Source: an uncultured Christensenella sp.
GTDB taxonomy: Bacteria; Bacillota; Clostridia; Christensenellales; UBA1242
Reading direction: 5' to 3'
Assembly (NCBI GenBank): GCA_949295755.1
Contig: CASFMG010000120.1
Location: forward strand, 1-5,551
Length of the DNA stretch: 5,551 nt
Below, piece after piece: positions 1-4,472 of the stretch (position 1 is the stretch's first letter; every line of letters starts with the position of its first letter). Made by a program: the position numbers and the translations under genes. Below the pieces are notes generated by a model, which had not been told where the DNA came from, ran no database searches, and saw only the letters and a program-made list of their open reading frames with translations.

Positions 1-1
1 C

Positions 2-376
2 TTCATTTATTTTAGGCAAAACTGTCACACCAAGAATAGTTTCTCCATTTTTTTGAAGTGCCACTACAACACCATATTCTGGCATACCTGCTGCAAAGTT
101 TATTGTTCCATCAATTGGGTCAATCAACCATTCATAAAAATCGCCGTTGCTGTCTTTAATCATTTCGCCTTGTTCTTCGGCATTAAATGAATGTGTTGGA
201 TAAAATTTTGATAATTCATCGATTATACTTTTTTCCATAAAAATATCAATGTCTGTGACTATATCATTGCCAATTTTTTTATCAATAGTTTCAATTTCTT
301 TTGTTTGAGTATAATATTTATTAATAATGTCAACAACTCTTTGAACTGCAAGTTCACAATCAAATTCTAATTCCAT
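2..376 (-). CDS. Inositol monophosphatase family protein (5' part; runs off the left edge)
   Basis: This is the N-terminal 125 residues of a Mg2+-dependent sugar-phosphate phosphatase of the inositol monophosphatase (SuhB/IMPase) superfamily, which hydrolyses myo-inositol-1-phosphate or related phosphomonoesters in the cytoplasm. Two family motifs are visible. The AEE at residues 66-68 sits where family members have GEE and supplies a metal-ligand Glu. The signature WLIDPIDGTINF at 83-94 contains the metal ligands D86 and D89. The second signature, with the C-terminal catalytic Asp, lies outside the window. The ATG at 376 is preceded by AGGGG (382-386) at 5-nt spacing and by a good extended -10 promoter, so the start is well supported. 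It is transcribed divergently from the next gene. The family is clear, but the exact substrate cannot be told because members also act on fructose-1,6-bisphosphate, histidinol phosphate or PAP. Confidence 0.93.
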   Translation of the reverse strand, partial: MELEFDCELAVQRVVDIINKYYTQTKEIETIDKKIGNDIVTDIDIFMEKSIIDELSKFYPTHSFNAEEQGEMIKDSNGDFYEWLIDPIDGTINFAAGMPEYGVVVALQKNGETILGVTVLPKINE

Positions 377-398
377 AATCGCCCCTGTTACTTTACAA

Positions 399-427
399 AG
401 TATAACACATATCTTGTTATTTTACAA
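399..427 (-). promoter_or_regulatory. Sigma-A-type promoter of the inositol monophosphatase gene
   Basis: Read on the minus strand, the -35 is TTGTAA (422-427, 4/6 to consensus). After a 17-nt spacer comes the -10 TATACT (399-404, 5/6), preceded by TG one base upstream, which gives an extended -10. The predicted RNA start is near 392, leaving a leader of about 16 nt that contains the AGGGG ribosome site. Confidence 0.6.
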
Positions 428-453
428 TATAATAACAAAAATAAAAAAGTATA

Positions 454-482
454 TTGACAAGTTGTCATTTTTGTTGTAGAAT
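454..482 (+). promoter_or_regulatory. Sigma-A-type promoter of the 156-residue hypothetical gene
   Basis: A perfect TTGACA (454-459), a 17-nt spacer and TAGAAT (477-482, 5/6) form a near-consensus promoter. The predicted RNA start, near 489, leaves a leader of about 21 nt that carries the GAGGTG ribosome site. It is back to back with the minus-strand promoter at 399-427. The two -35 boxes are only 26 bp apart, so a protein bound between them could affect both genes. Confidence 0.7.
455..467. promoter_or_regulatory. Inverted repeat over the -35 box, possible operator
   Basis: TGACAA and TTGTCA are perfect 6-bp arms around a single central G, and the left arm supplies five of the six bases of the TTGACA -35 box. 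A symmetric site over a -35 is a usual position for a dimeric repressor. A 6-bp symmetry starting from a consensus -35 can arise by chance, so this is tentative. Confidence 0.35.
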
Positions 483-509
483 ACCATTGCAAAAATATGC
501 GAGGTGTTT

Positions 510-980
510 ATGGAATATAAAGAAAGACCATCTAATGTTGGTTTTGAAAAAGAAGATTTAGATAATTTTATTAAGGAAAAAAACGGCCAATTATATAACA
601 AAAAAGATGTGGAATATGTTTTAAAATATGCATATCGTTGGCATGAACTTGGCTTTGACGAATATGGAAGGGATTTTGAAGATTGTCGCCATATTGATTT
701 AATTACTAAATCTATGTATGATATTCTAACAAAATCTCCGGAAAAATCGGAAATTATTGTTGAAATATTTAATAAGTTTTGTGTTTCCGAGTTGGATATA
801 GAATATAGCCAATATTGGAATTCTCCTGAGTGTTATGGTTGGCATTTTGATTTGTGGAATTCTGCAAATAATATACCTAAAAAAATACAAGATAAATTAA
901 TATCACTTTCAGAAGAAATAAATCAAAAAGAAAAGTTAAAAAATGACCAAGAAGTAGACGAATTATTCCAAAAATTATAA
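510..980 (+). CDS. Hypothetical protein, 156 residues
   Basis: I do not recognise this protein. It is soluble, acidic, and rich in charged and aromatic residues, with no signal peptide or membrane segment. A Trp/Tyr-rich middle includes RWHELGFDEYGRDFEDC (43-59) and WNSPECYGWHFDLW (103-116), flanked by probable helices. The C-terminal 25 residues are a highly charged helix. The ATG at 510 is preferred to the in-frame GTG at 504 because GAGGTG (501-506), the ribosome site, overlaps that GTG and lies just upstream of the ATG. It has its own near-consensus promoter and a strong terminator, so it is probably monocistronic. Continuous coding potential, promoter, ribosome site and terminator together make it a real gene. 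Confidence 0.8.
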   Translation: MEYKERPSNVGFEKEDLDNFIKEKNGQLYNKKDVEYVLKYAYRWHELGFDEYGRDFEDCRHIDLITKSMYDILTKSPEKSEIIVEIFNKFCVSELDIEYSQYWNSPECYGWHFDLWNSANNIPKKIQDKLISLSEEINQKEKLKNDQEVDELFQKL

Positions 981-988
981 ATTTGTTT

Positions 989-1018
989 AGAACACGAATT
1001 AACTCTCGTGTTCTTTTT
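989..1018 (+). terminator. Intrinsic terminator after the 156-residue hypothetical gene
   Basis: A 9-bp perfect stem (AGAACACGA, 989-997, with TCGTGTTCT, 1006-1014) encloses an 8-nt loop and runs into TTTTT (1014-1018). It starts 8 nt after the stop codon. The opposite strand has no T-run, so it works in one direction. Its CACGA/TCGTG core recurs in the next two terminators. Confidence 0.85.
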
Positions 1019-1047
1019 ATATTTACTATATTTATTTCTAAAACATA

Positions 1048-1076
1048 TTGAAATAATTGATATGACGTGATAAAAT
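1048..1076 (+). promoter_or_regulatory. Extended -10 promoter of the Nudix gene
   Basis: TTGAAA (1048-1053, 5/6), a 17-nt spacer and TAAAAT (1071-1076, 5/6) with TG at 1068-1069 form an extended -10 promoter. The predicted RNA start, near 1083, leaves only about 11 nt before the ATG at 1094. The promoter covers an upstream in-frame ATG at 1067, which therefore cannot be the start. Confidence 0.7.
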
Positions 1077-1093
1077 ATCAATGTGGAGATTTT

Positions 1094-1720
1094 ATGAAAA
1101 GTAAACTTATTGAAGTAAAACAACTTACAGATTTAAAATTTTTGAATATGTATCAATCAACATTTTTGATGGAAAATGGAAAAACAAGAATATATTATTT
1201 CGCTTCCAGAAGAAGTTTGGACCAACTTGGCTGTAAAAATATAGAACACGTTGACGCAATCAAAGTTTTGCCATATTTCAAGAAAAACGGAAAAACATAT
1301 GTTGTGCTAAATTATGAATTTAGAAGCCCATTAAACGCATATACTTATGATTTGTGCGCTGGTCTTGTTGAACATCAAAATGATATGGAAAGCGATGTTA
1401 AAAGAGAAATTTTTGAAGAAGTTGGTGCAAAAGTAAAAAATGTAAAACAAGTTATGAAATCAGGACATACCACTGCTGGACTTACTGATGAAAATATAAT
1501 TGCTTACTTTGCAGAAATTGAAGATTTAGGCGTGCAATATTTGGAAGAAACCGAAGATATAACAAGAAAAATTATTGCACTTGATGAAATACCAGAATTT
1601 TTGGAAAACAACACTGTTGGTGCAACGGGCAACTTACTACTCCAAGTGTTCTACTACAAAAATATTTTGGAGATGAAAGAAAACAAAGAAAGCGCAGCAA
1701 AAGACAACTTTGAAATGTAA
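1094..1720 (+). CDS. Nudix hydrolase, ADP-ribose pyrophosphatase-like
   Basis: This 208-residue cytoplasmic Nudix hydrolase would cleave a nucleoside diphosphate linked to another group (X), with Mg2+. The Nudix box spans G90-A112 and carries the catalytic REIFEEVGA core (R104, E105, E108, E109). The first Glu of the textbook box is replaced by Asn96, a position that varies in the family. The stretch before the box (YEFRSPLNAYTYDLCAG) resembles the qyR-x-P...E-x-PAG strand of ADP-ribose pyrophosphatases, which suggests an ADP-ribose or nucleotide-sugar substrate, but this is not proven. The start at 1094 is chosen over the in-frame ATG at 1067 because GTGGAG (1083-1088) lies 5 nt upstream and the earlier ATG falls inside the promoter. 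The final ~20 residues are a charged tail. It has its own promoter and terminator. Confidence 0.9.
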   Translation: MKSKLIEVKQLTDLKFLNMYQSTFLMENGKTRIYYFASRRSLDQLGCKNIEHVDAIKVLPYFKKNGKTYVVLNYEFRSPLNAYTYDLCAGLVEHQNDMESDVKREIFEEVGAKVKNVKQVMKSGHTTAGLTDENIIAYFAEIEDLGVQYLEETEDITRKIIALDEIPEFLENNTVGATGNLLLQVFYYKNILEMKENKESAAKDNFEM

Positions 1721-1732
1721 AACAAAATGCTG

Positions 1733-1758
1733 GCACGAAATTAAACTCGTGCTTTTTT
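1733..1758 (+). terminator. Intrinsic terminator of the Nudix gene
   Basis: The stem GCACGA (1733-1738) with TCGTGC (1747-1752) encloses the 8-nt loop AATTAAAC and is followed by six T (1753-1758). It begins 12 nt after the stop codon. It forms the left end of the first copy of a ~60-bp direct repeat. Confidence 0.85.
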
Positions 1759-1793
1759 GTTGCCAAAAATCTTTGTGTGCTTTGAAAAAATAT
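1733..1793 (+). repeat. Direct repeat, copy 1 (terminator plus flank)
   Basis: This 61-bp stretch matches 2637-2695. The last 47 bp (1747-1793) are identical between copies, as are the first 9 (GCACGAAAT). The only differences are in the hairpin loop, which is 2 nt longer here. Identity runs about 35 bp past the T-run, further than terminator function needs, so the copies probably arose by duplication or recombination. The two copies enclose the 1834-2628 gene. Confidence 0.9.
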
Positions 1794-1833
1794 AACAACA
1801 GAAATTGTCAGTAAAAACAACTCTATTTTTTAT

Positions 1834-2628
1834 TTGTGCAAACAAATTTTTCAAAATGGTTATAAATATTCAAATGATGGGCTGGCTTGGCATATAAATT
1901 TTATTGAACATTTTAATGATTTGATTTCAATGCAATCTTTAACTGGTCTGGTTTCTGATTATAAAACAGATTATGATTATTTAAGGAACGCGATTGCTGG
2001 TGAACAGAAAATTGATGATATGATTAATGAATTAAAAGTGTATATTCTATTTTGTCAATCAGCTTTATGTGCTTTGAAAGCAGATAATTATGAGCAAGCT
2101 AAGTATGCTTTGGATAATTATAATGTTGTTTATGAAGCAACAAAAAAGCAATTCCCAAATTCTTTGATTGAAAGTTATACCACATATGATTTATTAGAAA
2201 AAGTATCATCTTATGTAAAAGATGAGAATACTGTGCACTATCTTGAAAAGTGGATAAAAGAAAATTACAACAATATTTATTTAACAGAACAAATTGCTGA
2301 AAAAAATATAACTCGTCATCCTACACTAGATGAAATTAAATCAAACATAATTCAAGAAGCATACGAGAGATTAAACATTCCTGACTATCGAAAACATTAT
2401 AGTGATGATTGGTATGATGGAAAAAAGATTGAACTAAATGAGTATAAAGAAGAAATGAATAATGTTATAGATTGTCTCAAAGATAAATCACAAAAAGAAT
2501 ATGCATTAATTCTAAAAAAATGTGGATTTGGCAGAGATGCTGCATATGATTTTTTTGAAGTTGCATTTGGTCATTCAGATATTCCAAATAATTATCAAAT
2601 TCAAGAAGAAGATGGTATGATAATGTAG
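1834..2628 (+). CDS. Hypothetical protein, ~264 residues, 5' end uncertain or truncated
   Basis: I do not recognise this protein. It is soluble, without signal peptide or membrane segment, and looks largely helical. Residues ~65-110 (SALCALKADNYEQAKYALDNY and onward) could be TPR-like helical hairpins, but no clear repeat is seen. The C-terminal part is Tyr/Asp-rich. The start is weak: the frame opens at 1786, the first usable codon is TTG at 1834, the first ATG is at 1930, and neither has a ribosome site. No convincing promoter lies between the upstream terminator and 1834. The coding frame is nevertheless intact for over 260 codons. It lies exactly between two ~60-bp direct repeats, so it may have been moved in or cut at its 5' end by recombination at the repeat. 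It ends TAG, followed by a strong terminator. Confidence 0.65.
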   Translation: MCKQIFQNGYKYSNDGLAWHINFIEHFNDLISMQSLTGLVSDYKTDYDYLRNAIAGEQKIDDMINELKVYILFCQSALCALKADNYEQAKYALDNYNVVYEATKKQFPNSLIESYTTYDLLEKVSSYVKDENTVHYLEKWIKENYNNIYLTEQIAEKNITRHPTLDEIKSNIIQEAYERLNIPDYRKHYSDDWYDGKKIELNEYKEEMNNVIDCLKDKSQKEYALILKKCGFGRDAAYDFFEVAFGHSDIPNNYQIQEEDGMIM

Positions 2629-2633
2629 AATGT

Positions 2634-2660
2634 AAAGCACGAAATCAATCGTGCTTTTTT
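2634..2660 (+). terminator. Intrinsic terminator after the repeat-flanked gene
   Basis: A 9-bp stem (AAAGCACGA, 2634-2642, with TCGTGCTTT, 2649-2657) encloses the 6-nt loop AATCAA. The run of six T (2655-2660) overlaps the right arm. It starts 5 nt after the TAG stop. The AAAGCAC arm could also pair with a second GTGCTTT at 2679-2685, a possible alternative fold. Confidence 0.85.
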
Positions 2661-2695
2661 GTTGCCAAAAATCTTTGTGTGCTTTGAAAAAATAT
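2637..2695 (+). repeat. Direct repeat, copy 2 (terminator plus flank)
   Basis: This is the second copy (59 bp) of the repeat at 1733-1793, 47 bp of it identical (2649-2695). The right part holds the TTGAAA that acts as -35 for the next gene, while the matching -10 lies outside the repeat. Copy 1 has the same TTGAAA but no -10 downstream, so only copy 2 makes a promoter. Confidence 0.9.
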
Positions 2696-2711
2696 GACTT
2701 TGTGATATAAT
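2684..2711 (+). promoter_or_regulatory. Extended -10 promoter of the winged-helix gene
   Basis: TTGAAA (2684-2689, 5/6), a 16-nt spacer and a perfect TATAAT (2706-2711) with TG at 2703-2704 form a strong extended -10 promoter. The predicted RNA start, six to seven bases after the -10, falls on or next to the ATG at 2718. That implies a leaderless message. Confidence 0.75.
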
Positions 2712-2717
2712 GAAAAT

Positions 2718-3647
2718 ATGATTATATATGACCCAGATGATTATAGGTATTTTGATAGAAAGACCAAAGAAAAGATAAGAATTGAAGAAGCAAAAGAACG
2801 AGTTAAAGAAAGGAAAAGGATAAACAAATCATATCTCAAAGGGCAAAGAGGTGTTAGGTTATACTTTGACAAAGACCAACTTTTTGACGAAGAAAGCGAA
2901 AATATTGGCATTGAAGAAAGAAAAATTAAGTGCTTCTATACCAGAGATTTTAGGATTAAAAAACTTTTTGCATATTTGAAATATCTAAAAGGCAGAAAGA
3001 TTTTGATAAGAAATTTGGCTTGGCATTTTGCTGTGACGGAAAGAACAATTCAACACGATTTAAGATGGCTTGAAAACAATGGTTTTTTGACTGTTCAAAC
3101 AAACAAAACATACAAAGGAAAACAAACCCAAAACTCATATATTGTAAATTTGGAAAAGGAGAAGTTTTTGCCTTGCGAGAATACCTTTTTGAATGTGGTT
3201 ATACTTTCAAAACAAAATAATGAGTTTTATGTTTTAGCCAAAACAAACTATGCTCAAAAAGACAAAGCAAAGAAATACAAACCAATATCAAAGTGCAAGT
3301 TCTCTCTACCCCAAACAACATTAAAGATTGAAACCAAACTCAATGACAGGTCAATGATACTTGCAAACAATATTTTTGGTGAAGATATATCACAAGGATA
3401 CAAAGGATACATATTTTCTGACAATTACAAGATAAAGAAAAGATACATAAACCAAAGATATGACTATGATTACAGACTTTGCAGAGCCAAAGCAATGTTT
3501 TCTTTGTTTGTGCTTGATAATCATATCTCCGTACCAAATGGATATATGTGGATAAAGTTGGAACAAGCAAACAGATATATAAAAAACACATATCAAAACA
3601 AGTGCTTGAGCTATGTCAAAAATAGCACTTGGGGTGAAAAAAACTAA
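2718..3647 (+). CDS. Winged helix-turn-helix DNA-binding protein, 309 residues, mobile-element associated
   Basis: This cytoplasmic DNA-binding protein has a highly charged N-terminal helix (residues ~14-40, KEKIRIEEAKERVKERKR) and then a winged HTH at ~80-143. The recognition segment FAVTERTIQHDLRWLENNGFL (104-124) fits the V-S/T-x-R-T-I-x-x-D-L-x-x-L-x-x-x-G pattern of DeoR/HTH_11-type domains. The wing is a basic stretch, TNKTYKGKQTQNSYIV (128-143). The C-terminal ~160 residues are basic and Tyr-rich, and I do not recognise them. The ATG at 2718 is the only reasonable start. It has no ribosome site and lies at the expected transcription start. Its position upstream of a mobilisation operon suggests an element regulator or replication/transfer-origin binding protein. 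Neither role is proven. Confidence 0.8.
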   Translation: MIIYDPDDYRYFDRKTKEKIRIEEAKERVKERKRINKSYLKGQRGVRLYFDKDQLFDEESENIGIEERKIKCFYTRDFRIKKLFAYLKYLKGRKILIRNLAWHFAVTERTIQHDLRWLENNGFLTVQTNKTYKGKQTQNSYIVNLEKEKFLPCENTFLNVVILSKQNNEFYVLAKTNYAQKDKAKKYKPISKCKFSLPQTTLKIETKLNDRSMILANNIFGEDISQGYKGYIFSDNYKIKKRYINQRYDYDYRLCRAKAMFSLFVLDNHISVPNGYMWIKLEQANRYIKNTYQNKCLSYVKNSTWGEKN

Positions 3648-3648
3648 C

Positions 3649-3695
3649 TTTTGAATGGGTTTTTCAAAAAAAATTCAAAAATTTTTAAATTTTTT
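3649..3695 (+). terminator. Weak AT-rich terminator candidate after the winged-helix gene
   Basis: TTTTGAAT (3649-3656) can pair with ATTCAAAA (3673-3680) as an 8-bp AT-rich stem, or its first six bases with the nearer TCAAAA at 3664-3669. T-rich runs follow (3682-3686 and 3690-3696). The low GC and long loop make it a weak terminator. Confidence 0.35.
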
Positions 3696-3718
3696 TATAC
3701 TATACTTTGTATAGTATA
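3696..3718. repeat. Perfect 10-bp inverted repeat, AT-rich
   Basis: TATACTATAC (3696-3705) and GTATAGTATA (3709-3718) are perfect arms around TTT, followed by six T (3719-3724). It may be a protein-binding operator, part of oriT, or the real terminator of the winged-helix gene. Perfect symmetry and 4 G/C bases among 20 arm bases make an operator or binding site at least as likely as a terminator. Confidence 0.75.
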
Positions 3719-3841
3719 TTTTTTATTATACGAGTATTTCAAACTCACTTTATACAAAAACTGACAAAAAATGCTATGTAAAAAGTTAAAAAATCCTATA
3801 TATGTGGGAAGGAGAAAAAACTTTTGTGAAAGAATAAATCA

Positions 3842-3855
3842 ATATCATTTGATAT
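3842..3855. repeat. Small perfect palindrome upstream of the mob promoter
   Basis: ATATCA and TGATAT flank TT, giving 6-bp arms. The palindrome ends 6 bp before the TTGACA of the candidate mob promoter, a position suited to an operator or to a relaxosome-protein site. It is short and AT-rich, so chance is possible. Confidence 0.4.
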
Positions 3856-3861
3856 AACACT

Positions 3862-3890
3862 TTGACATCAAGTTGTATCCTTACAATAAT
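3862..3890 (+). promoter_or_regulatory. Candidate promoter of the mobilisation operon
   Basis: A perfect TTGACA (3862-3867), a 17-nt spacer and AATAAT (3885-3890, 5/6) form the promoter. The predicted RNA start near 3897 would give a leader of about 170 nt before the accessory-protein gene. The -35 lies inside an imperfect inverted repeat (ACTTTGA, 3859-3865, with TCAAGT, 3868-3873, one bulged base), which may be an operator or an oriT arm. Confidence 0.45.
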
Positions 3891-3912
3891 TTGAAGAACG
3901 AGAAAAGAAAAA

Positions 3913-3941
3913 ATGGACTTTGCTGGCAGGTCTATTTTTTT
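3913..3941 (+). terminator. Terminator-like hairpin in the mob operon leader (possible attenuator)
   Basis: ATGGACTT (3913-3920) can pair with AGGTCTAT (3928-3935) through 8 pairs, two of them G-U, around a 7-nt loop. Seven T (3935-3941) follow. It lies between the candidate mob promoter and the first mob gene, so it could stop part of the transcription. A small ORF of 18 codons (3913-3969) spans it, but has only a weak purine-rich ribosome site. Confidence 0.4.
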
Positions 3942-3973
3942 ATATAGAAAAAAATATAGAAAATCTTAAAAAC

Positions 3974-4018
3974 AGGAGGTGTAAAGCAACAGCGAGATAT
4001 GTCGGTCTCACAATACAG
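3974..4018. other. GC-richer patch with hairpin, candidate oriT core
   Basis: 21 of these 45 bases are G or C, clearly above the AT-rich surroundings, yet no gene fits. It starts with AGGAGGTG, which has no start codon at a usable distance. It also contains a hairpin, GAGAT (3994-3998) with GTCTC (4005-4009), one G-U pair, loop ATGTCG. Its place about 50 bp before the relaxosome genes and its composition suggest a conserved functional non-coding site, with oriT the first guess. Confidence 0.35.
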
Positions 4019-4054
4019 ATAATAGAAAGTCGAAAAGCAAAACAAAATTTACTT

Positions 4055-4061
4055 AAAGGAG
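4055..4061 (+). promoter_or_regulatory. Strong ribosome binding site of the accessory gene
   Basis: AAAGGAG at a 6-nt spacing from the ATG at 4068 is close to ideal and fixes this start. Confidence 0.85.
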
Positions 4062-4067
4062 AACTAA

Positions 4068-4472
4068 ATGAAAAATACAATAAGCAAACAACAAACAATT
4101 AGATTTAAGGACGCCAATTTGGTGGAACGATTAAATCAAGATTATCTAAACTCAAAATTTGGAAGTGTTAATGAATACTTTAACTTCTGTTTAGAAAATC
4201 ATTTAAACTCTCAAATAAATGCCAAAAAAGAACTCATTGAAATCAACAACCTATTACAAGAAAAGAATTTGTCAAACAAAAAATTTGAACAAGAACTACT
4301 TTATACAATGAAAGAGATATTGCGATACTTAAAAAAAGATATGACAGTATCCATAAGAACTCTTGCACTACTTACAAAATATGTTTTCAGGTATCCAATT
4401 GACGAAGAAGAATTGGAAAACGGAAAATATGACATAGCACCATATGACATTCAGGAGTTTAGAAGTGAGTAA
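4068..4472 (+). CDS. Relaxosome accessory protein (MobC-like), ribbon-helix-helix type
   Basis: This 134-residue protein probably binds oriT next to the relaxase and may repress its own operon. The N-terminal ~45 residues fit a ribbon-helix-helix pattern: a short strand (QQTIRF, 8-13), helix A (~17-30), a FGSVNEY turn, and helix B (~34-46). A long charged helix (~50-92) probably gives a coiled coil, and the C-terminal tail is acidic. The start is fixed by AAAGGAG 6 nt upstream. The last 8 nt overlap the relaxase start at 4465, and the relaxase ribosome site lies inside this gene, so the two are translationally coupled. The role rests on fold pattern and context; there is no strong sequence signature for MobC. 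Confidence 0.65.
   Translation: MKNTISKQQTIRFKDANLVERLNQDYLNSKFGSVNEYFNFCLENHLNSQINAKKELIEINNLLQEKNLSNKKFEQELLYTMKEILRYLKKDMTVSIRTLALLTKYVFRYPIDEEELENGKYDIAPYDIQEFRSE
4453..4457 (+). promoter_or_regulatory. Ribosome site deciding the GTG start of the relaxase
   Basis: AGGAG lies 7 nt before the GTG at 4465, inside the 3' end of the upstream gene. It explains why a GTG rather than a later ATG is used. Confidence 0.8.

Larger units (their letters stand above)
3648..4067. other. 420-bp non-coding region before the mobilisation operon; likely contains oriT
   Basis: No supported gene lies here. The region holds an AT-only stem-loop candidate (3649-3680), a perfect 10-bp inverted repeat (3696-3718), an orphan AAGGAG (3809-3814), a 6-bp palindrome (3842-3855), a TTGACA promoter (3862-3890), a terminator-like hairpin (3913-3941) and a GC-richer patch beginning with AGGAGGTG (3974-4018). 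Relaxase operons are usually preceded directly by the origin of transfer, so oriT is expected somewhere in this spacer. Which repeat serves that role cannot be decided from one sequence. Confidence 0.5.

Noticed and set aside
1067..1093. Upstream ATG as start of the Nudix gene
   Set aside because: It falls inside the -35/-10 region of the promoter, while the ATG at 1094 has a GGAG at proper spacing.
923..1123. Minus-strand open frame over the end of the hypothetical gene and the Nudix start
   Set aside because: It runs across a terminator and a promoter and gives a low-complexity Phe/Ser/Asn-rich peptide, a shadow of AT-rich plus-strand DNA.
1572..1820. Minus-strand open frame over the Nudix 3' end and repeat
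   Set aside because: It lies opposite a clear Nudix gene and its terminator, and the peptide is Phe/Cys-rich without domain features.
2956..3138. Minus-strand 60-codon frame opposite the HTH region
   Set aside because: Antisense to the helix-turn-helix coding sequence, with no ribosome site or promoter seen.
3340..3596. Overlapping minus-strand frames within the winged-helix gene
   Set aside because: They are antisense to a solid coding frame, and two alternative frames overlap there, as expected from AT-rich codon bias rather than genes.
3771..3857. 28-codon ATG frame in the spacer
   Set aside because: No ribosome site precedes the ATG, it is short, and no recognisable domain is seen.
3920..4102. 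Open frame of 60 codons starting TTG before the mob genes
   Set aside because: It has no ribosome site at the TTG, overlaps the well-supported accessory gene start by 35 nt, and runs through the hairpin and candidate oriT patch. It is most likely chance.
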